Assembly: GCF_022376445.1 (NCBI RefSeq)
Contig: NW_025955020.1
Location: 172,934-236,933 of the forward strand
DNA length: 64,000 nt
Direction of reading: 5' to 3'
DNA from: Fomitopsis serialis
Lineage: Eukaryota > Basidiomycota > Agaricomycetes > Polyporales > Fomitopsidaceae
The translations under genes and the position numbers were made by a program. The notes under the pieces are model-generated. The model was given only the letters and a program-made list of their open reading frames with translations, was not told the DNA's origin and ran no database searches. Each line of letters opens with the position of its first letter. Position 1 is the stretch's first letter. This document shows positions 22,611-33,147 of the stretch, piece after piece.

Positions 22611-23410
22611 AGTCACGGGCAATAATACGAAGAAGTTAAGAAAAGACGAGTGCGATGAATGAAGTCACAGAAAGATAGTCAAAAGCTCTGATATTCCCGA
22701 ATGTCGAAGTAGAAAGGGGAGGGGGAATGTCGGTATGCACCCTTCTTCATGCTTTATATCAGCTGCGCCAAATGAGATTGCTACATTCTAGACTCGGAGG
22801 ATCTCAACCTGAACTGTGCAGTGCTGCCGTACCATCTGCGGGGATTCTAGCTTGCTATTGGCTGTACACCGGCGCTCGCAGCGCCGCTGTCACTTACGAA
22901 TACTGGGATCATATTCAGTACGGACCGCGCAGGCTCGGTACGTCAAGTACGTCTGCGCCGGCAGTCTCAGGGTCTTTCGCCTGTGCGTGCACATCTCCTG
23001 TCACAAACATATGCGATCTACCTGAGGCCCTCTCTTTCTCCTTGTTCCTCCCAATTTGGCATCTACTAGCAAGTCTTTCAAGACCCTCTAAACCCTTCTC
23101 AACCATCCGACTCGTCTCACCCTCAGTGCGCTTCGCCTGTCATCAACGTTGCACTCGGACTGCACTCGGAGCATCCGAATATGGGATCGTCGCCGAAGGC
23201 GCCCAGTGCACCTCCGAGGCTATCATCACAGTGGGCGCTGTGGCAGAATGCGATGCGTACTCTAAAAATACCACAGTCCATCCAGCCTCATGCGACGGAT
23301 CGTCTGTTGCTGTCGGGGAGTGCATATCCTCCACTGTAATCTGACGTCCGTAAATCGTGATTGACAATAAATTACAGAGGCTAGTAAGTACTGTTATCGC
23401 ATACAACGTC
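22611..23410. other. Intergenic between the two DUF7702-like genes
   Basis: Promoter of gene 1 and 3' flank of gene 2. The long open frames at 22727-23490 lack recognisable domains. Short matches to the region upstream of gene 2 (around 24740-24760) suggest promoter sequence was duplicated with the gene. Confidence 0.5.
22753..22758 (-). promoter_or_regulatory. TATA box of DUF7702-like gene 1
   Basis: TATAAA on the minus strand about 143 nt before the ATG. The tandem paralogue has a TATAAAA at a similar distance. Confidence 0.5.
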
Positions 23411-24502
23411 CTAGCGTCTCCCGGGCCAACCAACGGGCTGAGCGGCAGGGAGAGGCTGTTCCACTGACCACTTGTACCGCTCGTCCTCATAATCAGCTGC
23501 TGCGCTGCGTGCGTAGTCCGTCTCGTTGTCCTTCAGCGGTGTTCGCGTTCCCGCGACTACATAGATCAACACTGCGCAGTACTCCGGAAGGACGCCCATG
23601 AGCAGGTAGACGAGCCAGCTACCGGTGGACGGGCTGAACTTCATCAATGGTGAGTTTGGCGTCACGGTCGTGACCACGCCAGCATCAGAGATGGAGAGCG
23701 TGGAGGGCGCAAATGCGGAGAGGACCGAGTAGGCCACTCGGACGCCAAGGAAGGGGAGAGCCGCGCTGATCCCCTTGAGCAGCTGCAGGGCATTCGCCGG
23801 TCAGTAACTACGTCGATAGCAGCGACGACCTCGTCGACTCACTGTCCGTCGGCTTCTCAGGATCCGTCTCATGTTGGACCAGCAGAACAAGTGCACCAGG
23901 AAGATCAGTACGAAGAGCACTGCGAGGAGGGCGCCTCCGATGTGTCTGAGAGTAAGGGCGTTGTTCAGGTCGGATGCCGTCTTCGCACTGCCCAAGTGGA
24001 CGCCGCCGATGATACCGAGCACAAGCGCGGCGGTAGCGAGAAGTTGTAGGACCTTGAGGCCCATCGCGAAGGGTGGGTCCTCGCCGAGTGTATTTTCACA
24101 CCTAGGTGAAAGGTAAGAACTCCCTTATATGTCAGAGACGAAGGAATGGTACTGACACTGTCCCAAGGAAACCGAGGGTAGCCATCAAGAGAGGCGACAA
24201 TCCAGCCGATACCAATGCGGCGGCGATGGTGTCCAATTGAACATCCGATGGGTTCTGCTGCGAGGCAATTTGTAAACCACCCCCCACGATACGAGCTGGG
24301 TGATCGCGGTCAAGTGAGTCTGCTGTTGCTCCGAAGATGTCTGACGACACGTACTGAGCGAAAGGGTGAGCAGGAGGACCCATCCTGCCTTCCTCGAAGC
24401 GCCATGCTTGGCAACAAGAAAACCTGCCGTGACGAGGATTGGTATGTAAAGAATAATCTCAGCAACGGCGATGTCACCGCGCTGGTTCAGGTGAATAGCC
24501 AT
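23411..24502 (-). CDS. Seven-helix membrane protein 2, DUF7702-like
   Basis: ATG at 24500-24502, TAG at 23411-23413. Same four-exon organisation as the neighbour at 21541 and clear similarity throughout: QRGDIAVAEIILYIPIL, VAKHGASRKAGW, RIVGGGLQIASQQNPS, IIGGVHLGSAKTASDLN, PSTGSWLVYLLMG and a C-terminal ADYEDERYK segment. Seven helices are predicted, and the tail is about six residues longer. The pair arose by tandem duplication; the 12.57-kb remnant shows that at least one further copy existed. Likely an integral membrane protein of unknown role. Confidence 0.8.
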
Positions 24503-25146
24503 GGTGATGAGAGAATAGATGAAAGTAAGTGATAAATAGTAATCAGAGTTGTAGGAAGAACAAGTGGGATCCTCAGAAGACGGATGAAGGGGGAGTGGAG
24601 GCGACTGGCAGTCTTCCTTGTGAGTTTTATAGTGACTTTGCCGTACATTCATTCAGCAAGCGAGCGCACCTGAGGCACGGCTGTGCAAGTTCTAGCGTAA
24701 TTCTTCCATCGGCTGTTCAACGTTGCAACATCGGCGCTGCCGCTTTCACTCCGAGTCCCGACTGTCGATACGGCGTAGTCCTTACCCTCCAATGACTGTG
24801 TGCAGTCAGATTGTACCGTCCAGTGCCAATTATGATATTCTGTAAAATTTCAGCCGGACTGTGTGCACTCGTTCATAGTCCTGAATGAATTATACGTCTG
24901 TCGAGTCGTCCTTGTTCTCGACGTCCTGTACCCGGACGCACTGTTCTGATCGCCTGTCGATCGACCGTCCTTCCTAATATGGCATGACTGACAGCGCTCG
25001 AGGAGCCCTGTGAGTGACCGGTTGCAGATTTGCACAGCGCGCCCTCATCAAGCTCTCACTCGGTCTCCACCCAGAGACTCACGCGTCGCGGGGGTCATTG
25101 CTTTGCGCTCATATAGTACAAAACTTGATAGCTCACTGGTTCTAGG
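24503..25146. other. Divergent intergenic, DUF7702-like gene 2 / LAS1
   Basis: No gene supported. Contains the TATA box of gene 2 and, near 25110, an ATATAG motif about 40 nt before the LAS1 ATG. Confidence 0.5.
24625..24631 (-). promoter_or_regulatory. TATA box of DUF7702-like gene 2
   Basis: TATAAAA on the minus strand about 123 nt before the ATG at 24502. Confidence 0.5.
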
Positions 25147-26892
25147 ATGAGACTGCCGCGCCGCGTACCGTGGGCCCACATCGGCGAGCTCGAACAAGTA
25201 TGCTCGTGGATATACACGGACGAAAATGATCTTGACGCGAAGGAGCTCGCTGTCAACAAAGTAAGTGGCCTACAGCGTTGTCCTAGCTGTGCGTCTGACG
25301 ATCCGAAAGCTTGCGGCATGGAAGGCCGTGACATCGCTTCCTCACGCTCTCGAGTCCGCGCATGCGCTGCTCACGGTCACACTGCACGACATGGCGCTGC
25401 AAAGTCAAGGGTCCTCTTCGTACTTGTCGTTGAGGCAGGGCTACTCCACCGCGGTCATTCGACTCGTGAATGGCCTCGTCGACCCGCTACAACTCGGCGC
25501 GTACGCTCGCTCGATTAACAGCATCGCAGCACAGCTAGGACTCCCTCAATGGCTCGTAGAACTCCGGCACGCCGCGACGCACGAAGACCTGCCTAGCATC
25601 GAAGTCCTCAGAGAAGCAGCGCGGCAGGCGATGGCCTGGCTCCTCAACAATTATTTCCTGCCCACGCTCAACCCGTCGGCACCTTATGCGTCTCAACTTC
25701 AGCGACCGGCTCTCCGGCCCATCGCACCGCTATTGAAACAATACAAGGCGCTGGCAAAGGCGACTGCCCGGGATGCGAGCCTTGCCACCAAGTTTAGGCA
25801 CGACATGGCGCGTTTATTAAGAGACGTAGAACGGTGGATTGCGGAGGCGAAGGTCGCAGCGCCTGTTGCGGCGACTGCCTGGGACGACATCGACAGCGAA
25901 GAGGGAGAGGGAAGCGACCCTAGAGAACGCTGGGCCTTGGACAGATTAGCCGAGGCATTGCTGGAGAAAGGGGCACTAGTTCCGGTATCCAAGAAGTGCG
26001 ACTCTTCAAATTTGGGAATCGTTGCAGGACGCTCACCATCACTCACAGGAAGCGAATGCTATCTTCTACAGCGTTTCACCCTTCTCCATTCATTCTCAAC
26101 ATCTGGACACCCCTCTTGGCTCATCTTCAATCGCTCCACCCAAGTCTACCGGTTGCTCTGATTTCTAATGCTGTCTCACACCTTAGCAGTCAAGAGCAAA
26201 TTGCGCAGACACCTGACGCAGACGTGGTAATGCTGGACGCAGAACAGGAAAAGCAGAAACAGGACGCCACCCACGACCGCTGCATCGCTGGCTGGGTGAA
26301 TTGGCTTGTGGACACCTATGGCAGGAAGGAGGACGACGCGTATGGGGATGACGATATTTACGTCAGTAGGGCAGACGTCGTCTCGAAGCTGGTTGCAGCT
26401 CTGGGGCCCACCAGGGCTTTCTCGGGTACCAGAGAAAAAAGGTGAGCCTGTGCTGCGTTCTTGATACCGACGTGTTACTTACGGAACGTGCTCAACAGAG
26501 TACAGGAGCTTCTACGAGCACTCAGCGAGGGTCATCCTACGCTTGAGAAGGCAGCCTCGCTCGTGCTCAATATGCCACGTCCTGTTCCATCCAGCGTATG
26601 CCTCTCCCGTATGTAATAGCGCGCTCCCAGCTCACCTACTTCCTCCTAGCAGACCTGGCAGGAGGCTGACATGCTGCTCATGCACGAGCGCCTCTCCACC
26701 CTCCTCTCCCTGCAAACAGAGGCGCCATCTCTCGAACCCAACGGACGCGCCGAGGCTGTCGAAACACAGCCTGTAGGGGAGCCGATCGTGAGCCCCGCCT
26801 CTCGGCTCCCTCCAGGCTGGAGAAGGGTTTCGAGGGACGACGGCTGGAAACCCTCGCCCATCGGCGTCTTCGTCCCCTGCGTGGCAGCTTAG
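25147..26892 (+). CDS. LAS1: LAS1-like pre-rRNA processing endoribonuclease
   Basis: ATG at 25147, TAG at 26890-26892. Exon 1 gives VPWAHIGELEQVCSWIY and joins LAAWKAVTSLPHALESAHAL, the start of the LAS1 fold. The HEPN catalytic motif is visible as RHAATHEDLP (Arg, four residues, His), just after QLGLPQWLVEL. Later come YKALAKATARDAS, an acidic EEGEGSD stretch, and a helical C-terminal part (NIWTPLLAHLQSLHPSLP) before a short end with LPPGWRRV. LAS1 pairs with the Grc3 kinase and cuts ITS2 during 60S ribosome maturation. A 53-nt intron at 26004-26056 joins KGALVPVSKK to the C-terminal block in frame; the nearer AG would give a 32-nt intron, judged too short. The last introns lie near 26443 and 26595. 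Confidence 0.9.
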
Positions 26893-27258
26893 TCCATCGC
26901 ACGCGCCTTTAGTTCGCCGTTGCGCTCGGAGCATGATAGCACCACTTCTCACGTCTGCGTAGGGTAGGTATCAAATTGAATGTCTGACTTAGACAGCCGG
27001 CGAGCCGCTTGACGGCGACGACCCTCAAATTGGATCCTACACCCGTGGCAGGCGATGTCCCATGATGCGCAGATCGCAGAGAAGGCTCGGCGGTGATCAG
27101 TGGAGGGCGCTGAGCTGTGGTGTTGTATAGCGATGCGATGCAATGTACATCCTACCTACTAGTATAATACAGAAATAGTGCAACGACTGAGATGCAGCTA
27201 CGAAGCAAGTGCGCGTGTCCGTGAAGATACAGTGTCCTTTACTTAAGACTAGATCTAC
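26893..27258. other. Convergent intergenic, LAS1 to exonuclease
   Basis: 3' flanks of both genes. Nothing else seen. Confidence 0.55.
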
Positions 27259-29380
27259 TCAGCCCGCCGTGTCAGCACGGGGCGGTGGTTTCCCTCTTTT
27301 CCAGCGAGGTTTCCTCTGGCCGTGGGACTGACCCTCTTCCCTCTCCCCGTCTCCGCGGCGCTCATGAGTGCTCGGGCCTCCGTACAAGCCTGAGTGATCA
27401 CGACTGCCGGGCTGTCGTGGGGCGTATTGCGCGTTGTTCGACTGTCCTGAGTCGTAGAACCCTTGCTGCGCGTCCTGTCTTAGGCCATACGGTGCGTGGT
27501 GGATGTGTGGCTGTCCTCGGCCGTTATGCGCATACTGGAAGTGTGGCTGCCCCCGACCATTATGCGCATACTGGGAGTGTGGCTGCCCTCGACCGTTATG
27601 CGCGTACTGGTTGGGTGGCTGCCCTCGACCGTTTTGCGCATACTGGGTGTTCGCTTGGCCTCGACCGTTTTGCGCATACTGCACGTTCGCGTGGCCTCGA
27701 CCGTACTGCCCACGACGCGCATCGAACTGTCCCCGACCACGATGGGTGTGTGGTACGAGTAGAGGAACGTCTGGTCGTGCAAAGGAGCCTATGGCCATTA
27801 CATGCCTAGGCGGTCCATCATACGGTCTGGGCGCTGGTAACGACCGGGATGGGCCAGGGACGATCACGTCGCCATCGTCTTCCAGCAGCAAGGATGGCTG
27901 TGGGTGCATGACAGAGACCTCGGACGCACGCGGGAGGTCATCGGTCTCCCGACGGCGGTTGCGACGCTTGCTTCGAGCGTAATCGGGGACTCCATCTTTT
28001 GGCAGGGATGGAACTGGGGGAGGTGGACCAGGGTCGTAGTTAGGGTTCTCCGCGACCCACGCCATGCCCGTCTCTGAGTCGAGTGGTCTCCCGATGTAGT
28101 CGAACGTGTACCAGGTATTCATGGGCGCGGAAGACATGGCGTTCGCCATCGCGGCGAGTCGGCGGTAGAGTGCGTACCCAGAGTGACTATCGTTGGCAGC
28201 GTCTTGGCGGGGGATGAATTGACATTAGGATGCATCTTTGATGTTCAGTAAAGAGGCGACTTACATTCCTGCTGGGCCTCCGAGAGCATAAGTTCCCAGT
28301 TACTCCTCGTGATCTTTCCCTTCACCAATGACAGTTCTTCGTATGCCTCGCACAGACGGTTCAGACCTATGCTCTGCCGATATCCTCCTTTCCAGCGGTC
28401 GTTGTCCACGGTGCGTGCAAGGAGAGATAAATCGACGCAGTTGCGACAAATGAGCGAGAAATCTCGATATATCTTCATACAATCACCTGTGAATGATGCT
28501 CAGCACACGAGTTGCTGGGATTTGCAAGGATGACCTACCCTTGATGGCGACGCCGGCCTTGACATACAGCGAACTACCCAACACCTCTCGCAGCTTCTCC
28601 GGGAATGCTAGACATGGCATCATTCAACATTAACATACTGGTGGGATGATACGACTCACTTGTCATAGCGCTCACTTGTATGAGCAGAACGACCTCATCA
28701 TTTGCCAGCTGGACGAGAGCGACGGGGTTCTCAGGTTCGCCCGCGTAGAAGCAAGGCTTCCATTCCATATCCAGCCCCAGAGGACCTGGTTCCAGCTTGG
28801 AGAGCTCAGCGTTCGCCTCGTCAACGTCCCGTGTGTATATGAGGCGTGCATTTGGCGACTTTGTCCTCCACGAGTAAAGGGGCCACTCCGGGGCCTTGAT
28901 GGCCTTGACGACGGTGCTGGATTGCAGGTCAAGAGTAGCAGCCATCACCGGGAATTTCAGGAGGGTGAGGGCAGACGACCAGTAAGCGTATGCAAGTCGT
29001 TGTTTGCTGCGTGCGATGCGTTCAGCGAATGTGGGACGCCAGAGCCACGCTGGTGAGAGTGTGGTTACTTTGGCTTTGGCGGAGAGTTTGGACGGCTTGC
29101 GGCTGTGGCTGTCGGATTGCCCTTCCGACGACTTGCCTACTTGATTGGAATCCGAGAGGCTACCGTCGTCGCTCGGATTTGAGAGATTGTGACGTCTGAT
29201 TATGTCCGCCAATTGTTTTACGAGCCGATTAGGTTCGTGGTCGTCGCGGAGATGAGTTGTAGGGAGTTTGCGTCGGGCGGGCTGTACAGAACGTATAACG
29301 GCACCTGGCATCAAGCTCAACAGCGGTAAGACGTCCTCTGCTTCGTCCACCGACACTGAGAGATCCCAGAGCCTAAGAAG
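27259..29380 (-). CDS. 3'-5' exonuclease (DEDD family) with a repetitive Arg/Gly-rich tail
   Basis: Stop at 27259-27261; the 5' end is unresolved. The coding frame is open from a good acceptor at about 29375, but no ATG lies at its start, so a small upstream exon (probably within 29380-29560) is expected; the first in-frame ATG is near 29313. The exonuclease core reads GPLGLDMEWKP (D-x-E, motif I), ALVQLAND, KIYRDFSLICRNCVDLSLLA (motif II region), GLNRLCEAY, NWELMLSEAQQ, and an acidic YAANDS exon with the Asp/Tyr of motif III. This resembles WRN-type exonuclease domains of the DEDDy group. The C-terminal third is disordered, with about six copies of a 12-residue repeat of the form QYAHNGRGQPH. 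An RNA-binding or condensate-type tail is possible, not shown. Confidence 0.85.
27490..27725. repeat. 36-bp coding minisatellite
   Basis: About six tandem 36-bp units inside the exonuclease gene, each encoding twelve residues around NGRGQ. The units differ by a few bases, and the two distal ones read AQNGRG instead of AHNGRG. Confidence 0.85.
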
Positions 29381-29907
29381 GAATGGACAGAGCCTCCAGC
29401 TTCAGGCCACAGTCAACTGAAGAAGTAAAGCCGATCGGTGGCTGGCAGAGGCTGGAGGAGGAGGGCTGGCACTGGCAGCCTCCAGATCCTGGGAATGTAG
29501 CCGCAGCGGCCCTGTAGACGCCGGTCACGTAGTACCGTGACAATAAGTTATGCACTTCGGACTCGAACTGGACTCGAATAACTCATGCAGCAATAGTCGA
29601 CAAGCAGGCTAGAATCTCTGCCTCAACAGATCATCGTTCTCCAGAAAACACCACTGAATCTCGCGAAGGTGAATTGAGATTGAGCGCAACAACTATAACG
29701 CCAACGACACGCCAGTGAGTTACCAAGTCGACGTCAACATGAGTAACAATCACACGCGCATGTCTGAAAACTGGTGATATCTTGCAATGAATGGTATCAA
29801 AAAAGGCTACACGGTGAAAGGAGCAAATAAGTTATAATCCATTGTCCCACAGTAACCTGCTCCAAGGACAAGGCTCATGCGATGGCCAGAACGTCGCCCT
29901 CAGATTT
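29381..29907. other. Region between exonuclease and DUF6534 gene
   Basis: Probably contains the missing first exon and promoter of the exonuclease plus the 3' flank of the DUF6534 gene. The AT-rich stretch at 29730-29850 has no open frame worth noting. Confidence 0.45.
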
Positions 29908-31532
29908 CTACAGATAAATCTCAGCCTCACGGTCGTACGGGACAGATCTGCTACGCACCTGCTCGTTGAACGAATTGACCTCGTAGCCCTTGTGGTACGA
30001 CGGTAGCTCGTATGATCCACTAATAGGGTGAGAGACGGCACTGATCGTTCCCCTCGAAGTGGCAGCGTTTGAACTCTCCATACCGCGACGGTTCAGAGAC
30101 ACCTTCGGAAGGCCCTCTTGCATATGCGCCCGGCTGTTAAGGTTCGTAAGGAATGTGTTCGCGTATCTGGTGAAGCAGTTCAGATTATTCAGTCTGGCAC
30201 GGTCTACGCGAGTCGCACTTACACCTTGGTGATAGTGAGCGAGCTATTGAGTCGAAGGTCAGGCGCGAGCCTCTGTGCAAGGTGGCAAGTAAACTCACAG
30301 GGCTTCGTATAGCAAGGTATTCTTCGTCTGTAAGATGCTCTTAGCAATCGTCTTGAGAATGTCACCTCTCTACCTACCTGAGGGGCCTTCGCCAGGACCA
30401 GCATGATCACGGCGCAGCCCGCTAAATGATCGCGTCAATACAAGTACCACGCACGCATGACAACACAGTTACTTGCCTGTAAGCATGCCAGTCTCTACGA
30501 CGAGCTGGATCATCCGGTTGATCAAAGCCTCAGTTCGCGGCAAGCCGTTTTTGCTCTTGAGCAGCTACAGACCCCGATGGTTAAGGCTTCAACGTGATCG
30601 CGGGCGACAAAACGTACCAAAACAGTCATGAGAATGGCGATGATGATATCTGCTGCGGCTGTGACGGATAACCATACCTATCGCACGTCAGCACACGCCT
30701 GACGGAGGATGGAAGAGCTACACACAAGGATGGCAGGGAAGATACTGCCATGAGCAATATCCTGAGCAGCCTTCAAGGGCTCCATCTACAACCGAGCAGC
30801 GCAGGTCAGAAACATCGGGGTTTGGTGTGGATCGATGGATCTTACCATCCCACCGGCCACGAGAGCAGAGATGCCTTGCGTAAGGGACAGCTACAGAAAA
30901 CATCAGCAAGGTGCCAGTTTCACCAAAGAGACGCTACGCACCGTAGCGACACCGCCAGCCAGCAAGTACGAGTTGGAGAACTTATATATCCGCCATGCGA
31001 AGAACATTTGCACGAACACGGAGACGATGGCACACATGACCGGTACGGCGAACCAGGAATTGTGCAACGATACCAGAGACTCAACATTGCCGTAGTTGTA
31101 GACATAGATATCCATGCAGCCGGAGGTGACCAGGCCAGTGTGGACCCACTCGAAGGCGAGGATGCCATAGACTAGCACGTACGCGAATGAGACTAAGTTG
31201 GTGAGGGCTCAAGCGGAGCACCTACCCATCAACTTGAAAGGCCATCGGTCCTTGGGGAAGTAAGTGTGGTATAAATCTGTCAAGCGAAGACATTGAGTAT
31301 AGCTGCGATCGAGCAGTATAAACTCTTACGTACAAACTTGAATATTGAGGACACCGAGCAACGCCCAGTTGAAGAATGCCCCGATGAGCTGCACAGGATC
31401 TCAACATCTGCCCAGGGACGACGCGGACTTTATCTCACCTGGGGGCCGGCACTACGCGACGTATGTGAGCGTGCAGGTAGCGAGGCGTATGACAAGGACT
31501 CACATAAGGTTCAAGTTGAGTGACTCCGACAT
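29908..31532 (-). CDS. DUF6534-type membrane protein
   Basis: Stop at 29908-29910. Many short exons encode a seven-helix protein of the basidiomycete DUF6534 group. Seen in order: AFFNWALLGVLNIQ, HTYFPKDRWPFKLM (the conserved Pro-Lys-Asp then Trp segment), VYGILAFEWVHTGLV, LHNSWFAVPVMCAIV followed by FVQMFFAWRIYKFS, then LINRMIQLVVETGMLT and VIMLVLAKAP, and a Ser/Tyr-rich cytoplasmic tail ending REAEIYL. Function is unknown for the family. The start is uncertain: an ATG at 31530-31532 followed by SESLNLN is the best candidate, but the phase of its join to the next exon could not be confirmed. A decayed relative lies at 36438. Confidence 0.7.
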
Positions 31533-33147
31533 CTCGAGGCGATGGAATGGGAAAGGAGCACTGAAGAACAACGAGAAGAAAGGAAAGACTAAAAACTGGT
31601 CCTGTCGACCGCTACAGGTCCAGATGCACCAGGTCGTGAACGTTCGTGAGAGAAAGTGCAGGAGCACGACCGCGTCAGCCCTCGCTGAGCGGGCCCCTTG
31701 GGCTGATCGCGCAGGATGTGATGGCCCGACTTGCACGTCAATCTAGATGCATCTTGGGGCAAGACCGAGTGGCGATGCGAGGTTTCATCTCATCACCTTC
31801 TGACTAGCCCAAATTGAAATAATTTCAGAAGCGCTACGATGATTCTGAGATCCGCAGAAGTTGAGTTACATAACGAAGACTTTGGGGTGTTCAGACATAC
31901 GTACCGCTCACGACGTGAAGTTAGTTTCTACGCGGCCACAGCGGGGCGCCGCGATGAGATGAACAGTAGCGTACGTTTGGATTCCTGCCGTTGTCTCGGA
32001 GGTATACATTACCGCGGTTTTCAGAGCCGGGCCCGGTCGCGCAGGTATACAGGTGACTAAAACAAATCAACCAATGCGAGCCGCATGGCCGTATTCCTTC
32101 CATCATGCCTCTAGCTGTTTGGGCTCCTGCAGATAGAGTTGCCAGTGAAGTCAAAGGGCAATTCAAGGGCAATCAATGGGGAAGCATTTGCATCAGCGTG
32201 ATCTAAGTTGACGGAATGATTGCCCAAAAAAGTCAAGATAACGTCCGCTCCGCCTTGCAACAGATCCCATCAATGTATATGACCGTACTTGGGCATCCGT
32301 CGACAACGCGGTTCCGGGTCACCGCGCTCTGGTCTCTCAGGCACGTCAAGGCGGGCGCACTTTGACGGGACGCACAGGCTCAGTTTCCGGATCGGGCTTG
32401 CTAATCGTATCGCCGAATGTCAACTTGCGTGACAGTGAAGATGAATGAGCACCGTACCATGATGGACCGATTGAGGCTGCAGGAAACCCAGTGAGCAGAC
32501 GAATGACCATCGGTTTGTTTACTAGTCAGATGCAGTCGTCGAGGTCAGGCATGGTGGTTGTCGCGCCTTCAGCTTGACTGGACTCGAAGCTTCACACACG
32601 CTTCAGAAGGATAATTGAGCTGGCGAAACGCGTACCGCAGAGGTTTGGGGCTGTATTGGCGGCATCACGTTGAACGCCAACTTGCCCGTTTACATCATGT
32701 ACGGAATAGAGTGCAAGCGGTGATATGACGAGAATATTGAGATCAGACCCAAAAACATGCCATCCTTGATTCTTGGTTGGTCTGGACTTGTGCGCGTGAG
32801 ATGTTGAGAGGCATATCAAGTTAGCAGTGGGCCTATTCGATACAGACAGCAAGGCAGATGCTTTGTCGTCGCGCTGGTGGTTGGCAACGTCGGGATTCGG
32901 GCAGGGTGTCCGGGATCGGGAAGCCATCAAAGTTGCATCAACGCATCGAGATCGTCGAATTGTGGCTGAGCACGTCGCTTTGGGCGGCCCCGGGCCAGTG
33001 GGATCACGAAGACATGCTCAGACAGTTCCCGCGCTGGACACCGGATCTGTCCACAAGGCTCGACTCTGCCATGTATCACGGACATTTGCCTCCTTTCGCC
33101 CCCACCTTCATTGCAGTCGCTTTCGAGCCGCCAAGGGTCCGACTGAC
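31533..33147. other. Long intergenic region upstream of the P450
   Basis: About 1.6 kb between divergent genes, with no domain found on either strand. The frame that runs into the P450 from 32827 gives no family match before the ATG at 33148, so it is treated as leader. Confidence 0.55.

Noticed and set aside
26004..26035. 32-nt intron in LAS1
   Set aside because: A 53-nt alternative ending at CACTCACAG keeps the same frame and matches the usual intron size in this window.
27490..27725. Possible CRISPR-like array (36-bp regular units)
   Set aside because: The units are directly adjacent without unique spacers, lie in a coding exon in frame, and the genome is eukaryotic.
27285..27982. Plus-strand frames opposite the exonuclease tail
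   Set aside because: They mirror the 36-bp repeat on the antisense strand. The minus-strand gene explains the region.
29373..29555. 60-codon minus-strand frame as the first exon of the exonuclease
   Set aside because: Its stop lies at the acceptor and its frame does not match the following exon as written. It may overlap the true first exon, but that could not be shown.
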